Positions 1-8,436 of a stretch of DNA of 64,000 bases are shown in pieces. Position 1 is the first letter of the stretch, and every line of letters begins with the position of its first letter. Location of the stretch: positions 4,595,001 through 4,659,000 of the forward strand of contig NC_020829.1 in assembly GCF_000349845.1 (NCBI RefSeq), in the 5' to 3' direction. A program made the translations under genes and the position numbers. The notes beneath the pieces were generated by a model. The model was not told the DNA's origin. It did no database searches and saw only the letters and a list, made by a program, of their open reading frames with translations. This stretch comes from Pseudomonas sp. ATCC 13867 (GTDB lineage Bacteria > Pseudomonadota > Gammaproteobacteria > Pseudomonadales > Pseudomonadaceae).

Positions 1-68
1 TTCATATTTGCATTTGACGCCCCTGATAAGATGGCGCGCTGCCATTTCACGTTCTGGAACTGAAGTCG

Positions 69-1490
69 ATGCTCCACCGTCGCGCCGCCCTGCTCGTACC
101 GCTGCTTTCCGTCCTCGCCCTTGCCGCATGCAAGCCGGAGACCTCCCGGCATGCCGTGGCCGAGCCGGGCGAAGCGCTTTCCGGCGGCGCCGCCACGGTC
201 GGCCAGAGTGATCGCAATGCCTACTCCATGCCCTCGGCCAACCTCACGCCGAGTCGCCGCCTGGACTTCAGCGTGGGCAACAGCTTCTTCCGCAACCCCT
301 GGGTGATCGCCCCGTCCACCACCACCGCGCGTGACGGCCTGGGCCCGCTGTTCAACACCAACGCCTGCCAGAACTGCCACATCAAGGACGGTCGCGGCCA
401 CCCGCCGGAGCCCAATGACGTCAACGCCGTCTCCATGCTGGTGCGCCTGTCGATCCCGGCCGGACCGGAAGATGCGCGCACCCTCAAGCGCCTCGGCGTG
501 GTGCCCGAGCCGGTGTACGGAGGCCAGTTGCAGGATTCGGCGATCCCCGGCGTGGCGCCCGAAGGCAAGGTGCGGGTGGACTACCAGCCGGTGCCGGTGA
601 CCTTCAAGGACGGCACCGTGGTCGAGCTGCGCAAGCCGACCCTGCGCATCAGCAACCTCGGCTACGGCCCGATGCAGACCAACACCCTGTTCTCCGCACG
701 CATCGCCCCGCCGATGATCGGCCTGGGCCTGCTGGAATCCATTCGCGAGGAGGACATCCTCGCCAACGCCGACCCGGACGACGGCAACGGAGACGGAATC
801 CGTGGCCACGCCAACCAGGTCTGGGACGATGCGCGCAATCAAACCGCGCTCGGCCGCTTCGGCTGGAAGGCCGGGCAGCCCAACGTCGCCCAGCAGAATG
901 CCCACGCCTTCTCCGGTGACATGGGTCTGACCAGCGACCTGATCCCCACCGATGACTGCACCGAGGCCCAGGTCGACTGCCGCAACGCCCTCGATGGCGG
1001 CAAGCCGGAAGTCAGCCAGCGCATCTTCGACCAGGTCGCCTTCTACGCCCGCAACCTCGCGGTGCCGGCACGGCGCAAGGTCGACGACCCGCAGGTGCTG
1101 ACCGGCAAGGGGCTGTTCTTCGACAGCGGCTGCAGCAGTTGCCACACCCCGAAATTCACCACCGGGCCCAACGCCGCCGAGCCGGAGCTGGCCAACCAGG
1201 TCATCCGTCCCTACAGCGATTTGCTGCTGCATGACATGGGCGACGGTCTCGCGGACAATCGCCCGGAATTTCTTGCCAGCGGGCGCGACTGGCGCACGCC
1301 GCCGCTGTGGGGCATCGGCCTGACCGAAACGGTCAACGGCCACACCCAGTTCCTCCACGACGGCCGCGCCCGCAACCTGCTCGAAGCCGTGCTCTGGCAC
1401 GGCGGCGAAGCCGAAGCGGCCAAGCAGCGCGTACTGACTTTCGACGCCGGGCAGCGCGATGCCCTGCTGGCGTTCCTGAACTCACTCTAA
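69..1490 (+). CDS. Di-haem DUF1111 lipoprotein (MauG/CcpA-like 'thiol oxidoreductase')
   Basis: Predicted periplasmic lipoprotein of 473 aa in the DUF1111 family, which is related to di-haem peroxidases. Basic residues and a hydrophobic stretch lead to a lipobox ending at Cys21 (LAAC). Two c-type haem motifs are visible: CQNCH at residues 100-104 and CSSCH at about 355-359. The substrate is unknown. It is the first of three genes in line: an imelysin-like lipoprotein starts 15 nt downstream and a DUF1513 protein follows. This trio is recurrent in Pseudomonas, and a role in periplasmic iron or redox handling is inference. The ATG at 69 gives a complete signal peptide. Its promoter may lie outside the window. 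Confidence 0.88.
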   Translation: MLHRRAALLVPLLSVLALAACKPETSRHAVAEPGEALSGGAATVGQSDRNAYSMPSANLTPSRRLDFSVGNSFFRNPWVIAPSTTTARDGLGPLFNTNACQNCHIKDGRGHPPEPNDVNAVSMLVRLSIPAGPEDARTLKRLGVVPEPVYGGQLQDSAIPGVAPEGKVRVDYQPVPVTFKDGTVVELRKPTLRISNLGYGPMQTNTLFSARIAPPMIGLGLLESIREEDILANADPDDGNGDGIRGHANQVWDDARNQTALGRFGWKAGQPNVAQQNAHAFSGDMGLTSDLIPTDDCTEAQVDCRNALDGGKPEVSQRIFDQVAFYARNLAVPARRKVDDPQVLTGKGLFFDSGCSSCHTPKFTTGPNAAEPELANQVIRPYSDLLLHDMGDGLADNRPEFLASGRDWRTPPLWGIGLTETVNGHTQFLHDGRARNLLEAVLWHGGEAEAAKQRVLTFDAGQRDALLAFLNSL

Positions 1491-1505
1491 GGAGCCGAGC
1501 CGAAC

Positions 1506-2567
1506 ATGTTCCGCCCCCGTCTACTGATCACCAGCCTCGCCATCGCCCTGGGCGCCTGCGCGCCCACCGACCCGCAGGCCACCACCAGCGCCACGCTGGC
1601 CCAGCAGGTGATCCTGCCGACCTACAGCCGCTGGGTGGACGCCGACCGCGCCCTGGCCGCCAGCGCCCTGGCCTACTGCCAGGGCAACGAGGACCTGGCC
1701 AAGGCCCGCGCCGACTTCATGGCCGCGCAGAAGGCCTGGGCCGAGCTGCAGCCGCTGCTGGTCGGCCCGCTGGCCGAGGGCAACCGCGCCTGGCAGGTGC
1801 AGTTCTGGCCGGACAAGAAGAACCTCGTGGCGCGCCAGGTCGAGCAACTGCTCAACAGCGGCAACGCGATTTCTCCGGCGACCCTGGATAAGTCCAGCGT
1901 CGTGGTCCAGGGTCTGACCGCCTACGAATACATCCTCTACGACGCCAGGATCGACCTGGCCAACGCCGAGACCAAGGCGCGCTACTGCCCGCTGCTGGAA
2001 GCCATCGGCAACCACCAGCAGGCCCTGGCGGAGAACATCCTGGCGCAGTGGAAGCAGGACGGCGGCATGCTCGCCCAGCTCTCCAAGTTCCCCAACGAGC
2101 GCTACGCCGACGCCCACGAAGCCATCGCCGAACTGCTGCGTGTGCAGGTCACCGCGCTGGACATGCTGAAAAAGAAACTCGGCACCCCGCTGGGCCGCCA
2201 GAGCAAGGGCATCCCGCAGCCGTTCCAGGCCGAGGGCTGGCGCAGCGATGCCTCCCTGGCGAGCCTCGACGCCAGCCTGACCGGCGCCCAGGCGCTGTGG
2301 AACGGCACCGACAACAAGGGCCTGCGCGTCCTGCTGCCGGCCGAGCAGAAAGACCTGGCGGGCAAGATCGACGCGGCCTACGCCGATACCCACGGCAAGC
2401 TGAAGGCCATCGACCGGCCGCTGAGCGAACTGCTCAAGGACAACGCCGGCCTCAAGCAACTGAACGAGTTGTACGACAGCCTCAACGTCGTCCACCGCCT
2501 GCATGAAGGCGATCTGGCGAAAGCTCTCGGTGTGCAGCTGGGCTTCAACGCCAACGACGGCGACTGA
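1506..2567 (+). CDS. Imelysin-like (M75 family) lipoprotein
   Basis: 353-aa predicted lipoprotein with a lipobox ending at Cys18 (LGAC). The body is the all-helical imelysin fold type, a family linked to periplasmic or outer-membrane iron uptake and once described as peptidases. The family motif GxHxxE appears to be represented by GLTAYE at residues 136-141, so Thr replaces the His; metal binding or peptidase activity as described for the family is therefore doubtful here. It sits 15 nt after the di-haem lipoprotein gene and 24 nt before the DUF1513 gene, so the three are probably one transcript. A member of this family (IcmP) is encoded near this locus in P. aeruginosa (from memory). Confidence 0.82.
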   Translation: MFRPRLLITSLAIALGACAPTDPQATTSATLAQQVILPTYSRWVDADRALAASALAYCQGNEDLAKARADFMAAQKAWAELQPLLVGPLAEGNRAWQVQFWPDKKNLVARQVEQLLNSGNAISPATLDKSSVVVQGLTAYEYILYDARIDLANAETKARYCPLLEAIGNHQQALAENILAQWKQDGGMLAQLSKFPNERYADAHEAIAELLRVQVTALDMLKKKLGTPLGRQSKGIPQPFQAEGWRSDASLASLDASLTGAQALWNGTDNKGLRVLLPAEQKDLAGKIDAAYADTHGKLKAIDRPLSELLKDNAGLKQLNELYDSLNVVHRLHEGDLAKALGVQLGFNANDGD

Positions 2568-2591
2568 TCGAGAACCAACGAGGTGAACGCC

Positions 2592-3686
2592 ATGTTGCGA
2601 CGTCACGTGATCGGCCTGGGCGGCCTGCTGCTCGGCGCCCTGACCTTCGGCGGCTGGACGCTGTCGCGCAAGGGCAGGGAGCCCCTGCTGCTGTCCGCCC
2701 GCGACGACGCGGATGGCAAGCACTACGCGGTGGGCTACCGCCTGGATGGCAGCCGCGTGTTCGCCACGCAAGTGGGCCTGCGCTGCCACGACATCGTCCA
2801 GCACCCCAGCCTGCCGCTGGCGCTGTTCGTCGCCCGCCGGCCGGGCCGGCAGAGTTACCTGATCGACCTGGACGATGGCCGCCTGCTGCAGACCCTCGAC
2901 TCGCAGGCCGACCGCCACTTCTACGGCCACGGCGTCTGGCACAAGGACGGCGAGTGGCTCTACGCCACCGAGAACGACACCGCCGATCCGGGGCGCGGCA
3001 TGCTCGGCGTGTACCGTTTCGACGGCGAACGCCTCGCGCATGCCGGCGAAGTCTCGACCCACGGCCTCGGCCCGCACCAGGTGTCGTGGATGCCCGACGG
3101 CGAGACCCTGGTGGTCGCCAACGGCGGCATCCGCACCGAAGCCGAAAGCCGCGTGGAGATGAACCTCGACGCGATGGAACCGAGCCTGGTGCTGATGCGT
3201 CGCGACGGCAGCCTGATCTCCAAGGAAACCCTGCCCCAGCAGATGAACAGCGTGCGCCACCTGGCCATCGCCGCGGACGGCACCATCGTCGCCGGCCAGC
3301 AGTACATGGGCGATGCCCACGACCACGCCGACCTGCTCGCCATCAAGCGTCCCGGCGAAGCCTTCCAGCCCTTCCCGCTGGCCGACGGGCAGCGTCTGGC
3401 GATGACCCAGTACACCGCCAGCGTCGCCATCCACAGCGACCTGCGCCTGGTGGCACTGACCGCGCCGCGCGGCAACCGTTTCTTCATCTGGGACCTGGAC
3501 ACGGGCGCCGTGCGCCTGGACGCGCCACTGCCCGATTGCGCCGGGGTCGGCGCAGTGAAGGACGGTTTCGTCGTCACCTCCGGGCAAGGCCGCTGCCGCG
3601 TCTACGACTGCCGCAGCGAACGCATCGCCGGCACTCCGCTGGAACTGCCGCCGGCATTCTGGGACAACCACCTGCACCTGACCTGA
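2592..3686 (+). CDS. DUF1513 periplasmic beta-propeller-like protein
   Basis: 364-aa protein of the DUF1513 family, a predicted periplasmic seven-bladed-propeller type fold of unknown biochemical role. The N-terminus has a twin-arginine-like pair (MLRRH) followed by a long hydrophobic segment, so export by Tat or Sec is likely. The ATG at 2592 is preferred: GAGGTGA at 2580-2586 is a strong Shine-Dalgarno five bases before it, and the upstream in-frame GTG at 2583 lies inside that ribosome-binding site. It is the last gene of the di-haem/imelysin/DUF1513 unit, consistent with a shared function, probably iron related (inference). Confidence 0.82.
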   Translation: MLRRHVIGLGGLLLGALTFGGWTLSRKGREPLLLSARDDADGKHYAVGYRLDGSRVFATQVGLRCHDIVQHPSLPLALFVARRPGRQSYLIDLDDGRLLQTLDSQADRHFYGHGVWHKDGEWLYATENDTADPGRGMLGVYRFDGERLAHAGEVSTHGLGPHQVSWMPDGETLVVANGGIRTEAESRVEMNLDAMEPSLVLMRRDGSLISKETLPQQMNSVRHLAIAADGTIVAGQQYMGDAHDHADLLAIKRPGEAFQPFPLADGQRLAMTQYTASVAIHSDLRLVALTAPRGNRFFIWDLDTGAVRLDAPLPDCAGVGAVKDGFVVTSGQGRCRVYDCRSERIAGTPLELPPAFWDNHLHLT

Positions 3687-4059
3687 ACGCCCGCTCCGAA
3701 CGATCGCCACGCATCGGCCCGCGCCGAGGAAGGCCCGTCCGGCGAGTTCGCCGACATTCTCCACACGCTCAGCGCCTGACGTTTCAGCCACACGGATGTG
3801 GCCCCCTTCTTCGCGACGCACCGTTTCGGCGCAGTACTTCGCCGGTAAATCGACATCGACGGGAAGCGTCTTGTAATGACGGACCTTTGACTCCCCGGGA
3901 AACTAGGAATAAGGTGCCGGATTGCGCCCCGCAACGGGGCGTCCCCCGTATCGGCTTCAGAGCCTGATCGACACCCCGCGAAACGGAAGGCCGTCCGGCT
4001 GCCCCTGGACGAGCGCATCGCGGCGGATTGCTGCCAGGCACGTACCAAGGAACAGGAAG
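3687..4059. other. Intergenic region upstream of mexV
   Basis: A 373-bp stretch without a convincing gene. It contains the candidate mexVW promoter/operator at 3883-3915, described separately. The in-frame extension of mexV upstream of 4060 has no start with a ribosome-binding site and no membrane segment, so I read it as untranslated leader. Confidence 0.5.
3883..3915 (+). promoter_or_regulatory. Candidate mexVW promoter with MerR-type dyad
   Basis: TTGACT (3887-3892) is followed 17 nt later by TAAGGT (3910-3915). The arms ACCTTTGACTCC and GGAATAAGGT form an imperfect inverted repeat, with ACCTT at 3883 mirrored by AAGGT at 3911. This resembles promoters of MerR-family regulators, such as the mercury operon promoter (TTGACTCC...GGA..TAAGGT), but the spacer here is 17 rather than the usual 19-20 nt. 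The regulator is not identified. Confidence 0.35.
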
Positions 4060-5172
4060 ATGTTGCGCCGCATGCTGATCATGCTGGGCGTGGTTGCCGT
4101 CATCATTGCGGTGCTCGCCGGCTCGAAGTACCTCTCCATCCAGAAACAGATCGCCCTGTTCTCGGCTCCGCGGCCACCGGTCAGCGTCACCGCGACCGAC
4201 GCCGTGCAGCGTGACTGGCAAAGCCGCCTGCCGGCCATCGGCACCCTGCGCGCCATCCAGGGTGTGACGGTCACCGCCGAAGTCTCGGGCATCGTGCGCA
4301 GCATCCAGTTCATCTCCGGCGACAAGGTGAAGCAGGACCAGCCCATCCTGCAGATGGATGACGACGTCGAGCAGGCCACCCTGCGCAGCGCCGAGGCGGA
4401 CCTCGGCCTGGCCCAGGTGGAGTACAACCGTGGCCGCAACCTGATCGACCGCCAGGCCATTTCCAGGAGCGACTACGACCGTCTCGCGGCCCAGCTGAAC
4501 CGCTCCACCGCCACCGTGGCACAGCTGCGCGCGGCGCTGGCGAAGAAGCGCATCCTCGCGCCCTTCGACGGCACCGCCGGCATCCGCCGGGTGGACGTGG
4601 GCGACTACGTCTCGCCGGGCACCGAGATCGTCACCCTGCAGGACCTTTCCACCTTGCTGGTCGACTTCTTCCTGCCGGAACAGGACTTCCCCCTGCTCAA
4701 GACCGGCCAGGCCGTCAGCGTGAGGGTCGCGGCCTACCCCGGACAGCGTTTCGAGGCGCGCATCGAGGCGATCAGCCCACGGGTGGACAACGAGACCCGC
4801 AACCTGCTGGTCCGCGCCAGCATGGGCAACCCCGACGGCAAGCTGCTGCCGGGCATGTTCGCCAACCTGGAAGTGCAGCTGCCCGACAGCGCGCCGCGCA
4901 TCGTGGTCCCGGAAACCGCCGTGGCCTTCACCCTCTACGGCAACTCGGTGTACGTGGTCGGCCCGCAGAAGGACAAGGACGGCATGGTGCAGACCAACGA
5001 CAAGGGCGAACCGGCCCTGGCCGTGGAGCGCCGCTTCGTCAAGACCGGCGAGCGCCGCGAAGGCAGCGTGGTGATCGTCGAGGGCCTGAAGGCCGGCGAG
5101 CGGGTCGTCACCTCCGGCCAGCTCAAGCTCGACAGCGGCACGCCGGTGGCGATCGTTCCGGACGCACAGTAA
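4060..5172 (+). CDS. mexV: RND efflux periplasmic adaptor MexV
   Basis: 370-aa membrane fusion protein linking an inner-membrane RND pump to an outer-membrane channel. One N-terminal hydrophobic segment (about residues 3-24) anchors or exports it, followed by lipoyl/hairpin and beta-barrel domains typical of HlyD/AcrA adaptors. The start at 4060 is chosen because AGGAAG lies directly upstream and the protein then begins with the membrane segment. The gene sits immediately upstream of an RND transporter whose length equals MexW, and the preceding DUF1513 gene matches the PAO1 order (PA4373-PA4375, from memory), which supports mexV over other adaptors. In P. aeruginosa MexVW works with OprM; no outer-membrane partner is encoded here. 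Confidence 0.87.
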   Translation: MLRRMLIMLGVVAVIIAVLAGSKYLSIQKQIALFSAPRPPVSVTATDAVQRDWQSRLPAIGTLRAIQGVTVTAEVSGIVRSIQFISGDKVKQDQPILQMDDDVEQATLRSAEADLGLAQVEYNRGRNLIDRQAISRSDYDRLAAQLNRSTATVAQLRAALAKKRILAPFDGTAGIRRVDVGDYVSPGTEIVTLQDLSTLLVDFFLPEQDFPLLKTGQAVSVRVAAYPGQRFEARIEAISPRVDNETRNLLVRASMGNPDGKLLPGMFANLEVQLPDSAPRIVVPETAVAFTLYGNSVYVVGPQKDKDGMVQTNDKGEPALAVERRFVKTGERREGSVVIVEGLKAGERVVTSGQLKLDSGTPVAIVPDAQ

Positions 5173-5183
5173 GAGACAGCAGT

Positions 5184-5204
5184 GCCCTCGCCTCCGGCGA
5201 GGGC
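5184..5204 (+). repeat. Hairpin between mexV and mexW
   Basis: A perfect 9-bp inverted repeat, GCCCTCGCC and GGCGAGGGC, around a TCC loop lies in the 114-nt gap between mexV and mexW. It has no following T-run, so it is more likely an mRNA-processing or stability hairpin than a terminator. Confidence 0.6.
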
Positions 5205-5286
5205 AACGAGAGTCAACGGATTTCGCGAGCCAGAGCCACACGGCATGGCCGACGCGCAGCCAATCCGACCAGGAAGGATTGAGAGC

Positions 5287-8200
5287 ATGTTCACCGATCC
5301 CTTTATCCGTCGCCCGGTGTTGGCGACCGTGGTCAGCCTGCTGATCGTCCTGCTCGGCATGCAGGCCTTCAGCAAGCTGGTGATCCGCGAATACCCGCAG
5401 ATGGAAAACGCGCTGATCACCGTCACCACCTTCTACGCCGGGGCCAACGCCGAGACCATCCAGGGCTACATCACCCAGCCGCTGCAGCAGAGCCTGGCCA
5501 GCGCCGAAGGCATCGACTACATGACCTCGGTGAGCCGGCAGAACTACTCGGTGATCTCGATCTACGCGCACATCGGCGCCAACACCGACCGCCTGGTGAC
5601 CGAGCTGCTGTCGAAGATCGGCGAGGTGAAGACCCAGTTGCCGCCCGACGCCGAAGACCCGGTGCTGGACAAGGAAGCCGCCGACGCCTCGGCGCTGATG
5701 TACATCAGCTTCTTCAGCGAGCAGATGAACAACCCGCAGATCACCGACTACCTGTCGCGCGTGGTACAGCCCAAGCTGGCCACCCTGCCGGGCATCGCCG
5801 AGGCCGAGATCCTCGGCAACCAGGTCTTCGCCATGCGCCTGTGGCTGAACCCGGTGAAGATGGCCGCCTATGGCATCACCGCAGGGGACATCGACAACGC
5901 GGTGCGCCAGTACAACTTCCTCTCCGCCGCCGGCGAGGTGAAGGGCGAGCTGGTGGTCACCTCGGTGAACGCCTCCACCGACCTGAAATCCCCGGAAGCC
6001 TTCGCCGCCATCCCGCTCAAGACCGAGGGCGACCGCCGCGTGCTGATGAGCGACGTGGCGCGCATCGAACTGGGCGCGGCGAGCTACGACGCGGTCAGCT
6101 CGTTCAACGGAATCCCCTCGGTGTACATCGGCATCAAGGGCACGCCCAGCTCCAACCCGCTGGACGTGATCAAGGAAGTCCGCGCCAAGATGCCCGAGCT
6201 GGAAGAGCAACTGCCGCCGGGCCTGCAGGTATCCATCGCCTACGACGCCACGCGCTTCATCCAGGCGTCCATCGACGAGGTAGTGAAGACCCTGGGCGAG
6301 GCGATCCTGATCGTCATCGTGGTGGTCTTCCTGTTCCTCGGCGCGCTGCGCTCGGTGATCATCCCGGTGGTGACCATCCCGCTGTCGATGATCGGCGTGC
6401 TGTTCTTCATGCAGATGATGGGCTACTCGATCAACCTGCTGACCCTGCTGGCGATGGTGCTCGCCATCGGCCTGGTGGTGGACGACGCCATCGTGGTGGT
6501 GGAGAACATCCACCGCCACATCGAGGAGGGCAAGACGCCGTTCCAGGGCGCCATCGAGGGCGCGCGGGAAATCGCCGTGCCGGTGGTGACCATGACCATC
6601 ACCCTGGCCGCCGTGTACGCGCCCATCGGCTTCCTCAGCGGCCTCACCGGCGCGCTGTTCAAGGAGTTCGCCTTCACCCTGGCCGGTGCGGTGATCATCT
6701 CCGGCATCGTAGCCCTGACGCTGTCGCCGATGATGTGCTCGCGCCTGCTGCGCCACGACGAGAACCCCAGCGGCCTGGCCCATCGCCTGGACCTGATCTT
6801 CGAGGGCCTGAAGGTGCGCTACCAGCGCGCCCTGCACGGCACCCTGAACAGCCGTCCGGTGGTGATTGTCTTCGCCGCGCTGGTGCTGGCGATCATCCCG
6901 CTGCTGATGATGTTCACCCACAAGGAACTGGCCCCGGAGGAAGACCAGGGCATCGTCTTCATCATGGCCAACGCGCCGCAGACCGCGAACCTGGACTACC
7001 TATCCAAGTACACCGCCGAGTTCGAGGACATTTTCCGCAAGTTCCCCGAGTACTATTCGGCGTTCCAGATCAACGGCTACAACGGCGTGCAGACCGGTAT
7101 CGGCGGCATGCTGCTCAAGCCCTGGGACGAGCGCGAGCGCAGCCAGATGGAGCTGCTCTCGGCGGTACAGGCAGAACTGGACAAGATCCCCGGCCTGCAG
7201 ATCTTCGGCTTCAACCTTCCGTCGCTGCCGGGCACCGGCGAGGGCCTGCCGTTCCAGTTCGTGATCAACACCGCCAGCGACTACCAGTCGCTGCTGCAGG
7301 TGGTCGAGCGGGTGAAGAAACGCGCCGAGGAATCGGGCAAGTTCGCCTTCCTCGACCTCGACCTGGCGTTCGACAAGCCGGAACTGGTGGTCGACATCGA
7401 CCGTGCCAAGGCCGCGCAGATGGACGTCACCATGCAGGACCTGGGCGTCTCCCTGGGCGCGCTGCTGGGCGAGGGCGAGATCAACCGCTTCACCATCGAC
7501 GGGCGCAGCTACAAGGTGATCGCCCAGGTCGAGCGCGCCTACCGCGACAATCCGGGCTGGCTGAGCAACTACTACGTGAAGAGCCGGGGCGGCCAGCTGA
7601 TCTCGCTGTCCACCCTGGTGACCTTCCACGAGCGCGCGCGGCCGCGCCAGCTCAACCAGTTCCAGCAGCTCAACTCGGCGATCATCTCCGGCGTGCCGAT
7701 GGTCAGCATGGGCGAGGCCATCGACACGGTGCGCGGCATCGCCGAGCAGGAATCGCCGCGCGGCTTCTCCTTCGACTACGCCGGCGCCTCGCGGCAATTC
7801 GTGCAGGAAGGCAGCGCGCTGATGATCACCTTCGCCCTCGCGCTGGCGGTGATCTTCCTGGTGCTGGCGGCGCAGTTCGAGAGCTTCCGCGATCCGCTGG
7901 TGATCATGGTCACCGTGCCGCTGTCGATCTGCGGCGCGCTGATCCCGCTGTTCCTCGGCCTGTCGAGCCTGAACATCTATACCCAGGTGGGCCTGGTGAC
8001 GCTGATCGGCCTGATCAGCAAGCACGGCATCCTCATCGTCGAGTTCGCCAACCAGCTGCGCCACGAGCGCGGGTTGTCGGTGCGCGAGGCGGTGGAGGAA
8101 GCCGCGGCGATCCGCCTGCGCCCGGTGCTGATGACCACCGCCGCGATGGTGCTGGGGGTAATCCCGCTGCTGCTCGCCACCGGCGCCGGCGCGGTGAGCC

Positions 8201-8343
8201 GCTTCGACATCGGAATCGTGATCGCCACCGGCATGAGCGTGGGCACGCTGTTCACCCTGTTCGTGCTGCCGTGCGTGTACACGCTGCTGGCCAAGCCGGA
8301 CCCGAAGCCCGTCGGAGACAACGCCCCGGCCTCGGCGCACTGA
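5287..8343 (+). CDS. mexW: RND multidrug efflux transporter MexW
   Basis: 1018-aa inner-membrane proton/drug antiporter of the HAE-1 RND family, the same length as P. aeruginosa MexW as I recall it. It begins with the usual MFTDPFIRRPV amphipathic segment before TM1. The proton-relay Asp pair is visible in the TM4 region (LVVDDAIVVVENIHRH), and the TM10-side Lys motif appears as SKHGILIVEF. The ATG at 5287 is preferred to upstream in-frame starts because AGGA precedes it and family members start here. It forms an operon with mexV and ends just before a bidirectional terminator. MexVW exports several antibiotic classes in P. aeruginosa (established for that species). Confidence 0.92.
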   Translation: MFTDPFIRRPVLATVVSLLIVLLGMQAFSKLVIREYPQMENALITVTTFYAGANAETIQGYITQPLQQSLASAEGIDYMTSVSRQNYSVISIYAHIGANTDRLVTELLSKIGEVKTQLPPDAEDPVLDKEAADASALMYISFFSEQMNNPQITDYLSRVVQPKLATLPGIAEAEILGNQVFAMRLWLNPVKMAAYGITAGDIDNAVRQYNFLSAAGEVKGELVVTSVNASTDLKSPEAFAAIPLKTEGDRRVLMSDVARIELGAASYDAVSSFNGIPSVYIGIKGTPSSNPLDVIKEVRAKMPELEEQLPPGLQVSIAYDATRFIQASIDEVVKTLGEAILIVIVVVFLFLGALRSVIIPVVTIPLSMIGVLFFMQMMGYSINLLTLLAMVLAIGLVVDDAIVVVENIHRHIEEGKTPFQGAIEGAREIAVPVVTMTITLAAVYAPIGFLSGLTGALFKEFAFTLAGAVIISGIVALTLSPMMCSRLLRHDENPSGLAHRLDLIFEGLKVRYQRALHGTLNSRPVVIVFAALVLAIIPLLMMFTHKELAPEEDQGIVFIMANAPQTANLDYLSKYTAEFEDIFRKFPEYYSAFQINGYNGVQTGIGGMLLKPWDERERSQMELLSAVQAELDKIPGLQIFGFNLPSLPGTGEGLPFQFVINTASDYQSLLQVVERVKKRAEESGKFAFLDLDLAFDKPELVVDIDRAKAAQMDVTMQDLGVSLGALLGEGEINRFTIDGRSYKVIAQVERAYRDNPGWLSNYYVKSRGGQLISLSTLVTFHERARPRQLNQFQQLNSAIISGVPMVSMGEAIDTVRGIAEQESPRGFSFDYAGASRQFVQEGSALMITFALALAVIFLVLAAQFESFRDPLVIMVTVPLSICGALIPLFLGLSSLNIYTQVGLVTLIGLISKHGILIVEFANQLRHERGLSVREAVEEAAAIRLRPVLMTTAAMVLGVIPLLLATGAGAVSRFDIGIVIATGMSVGTLFTLFVLPCVYTLLAKPDPKPVGDNAPASAH

Positions 8344-8346
8344 ACG

Positions 8347-8374
8347 AAAAAGCCCCGCTGATGCGGGGCTCCTT
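8347..8374. terminator. Bidirectional terminator between mexW and the MFS gene
   Basis: AGCCCCGC and GCGGGGCT pair around a TGAT loop. The A-run before the stem gives a strong U-tract when read on the minus strand, for the MFS gene, and CCTTTCT gives a weaker one on the plus strand, for mexW. The two genes converge here. Confidence 0.8.
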
Positions 8375-8436
8375 TCTGGAGGCGGATATGGCCCGCCCCC
8401 AGCTCCTAAGGATCATCCGGGGCAGCAATGCCCCGG

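Noticed and set aside
1..63. Open 20-codon stretch ending TGA at 61-63, possibly the tail of an upstream gene
   Set aside because: Too short and AT-rich, with no recognisable C-terminus; it looks like intergenic sequence before the di-haem lipoprotein gene.
1521..3821. Long minus-strand open frame across the imelysin and DUF1513 genes
   Set aside because: It is the antisense shadow of GC-rich genes; composition is rich in Gln, His, Val and Gly and it lacks family features. The plus-strand genes are clear.
3784..6921. 1045-codon minus-strand frame opposite mexV and mexW
   Set aside because: Antisense shadow with His/Gln/Asp-rich low complexity; both plus-strand genes are well-known families.
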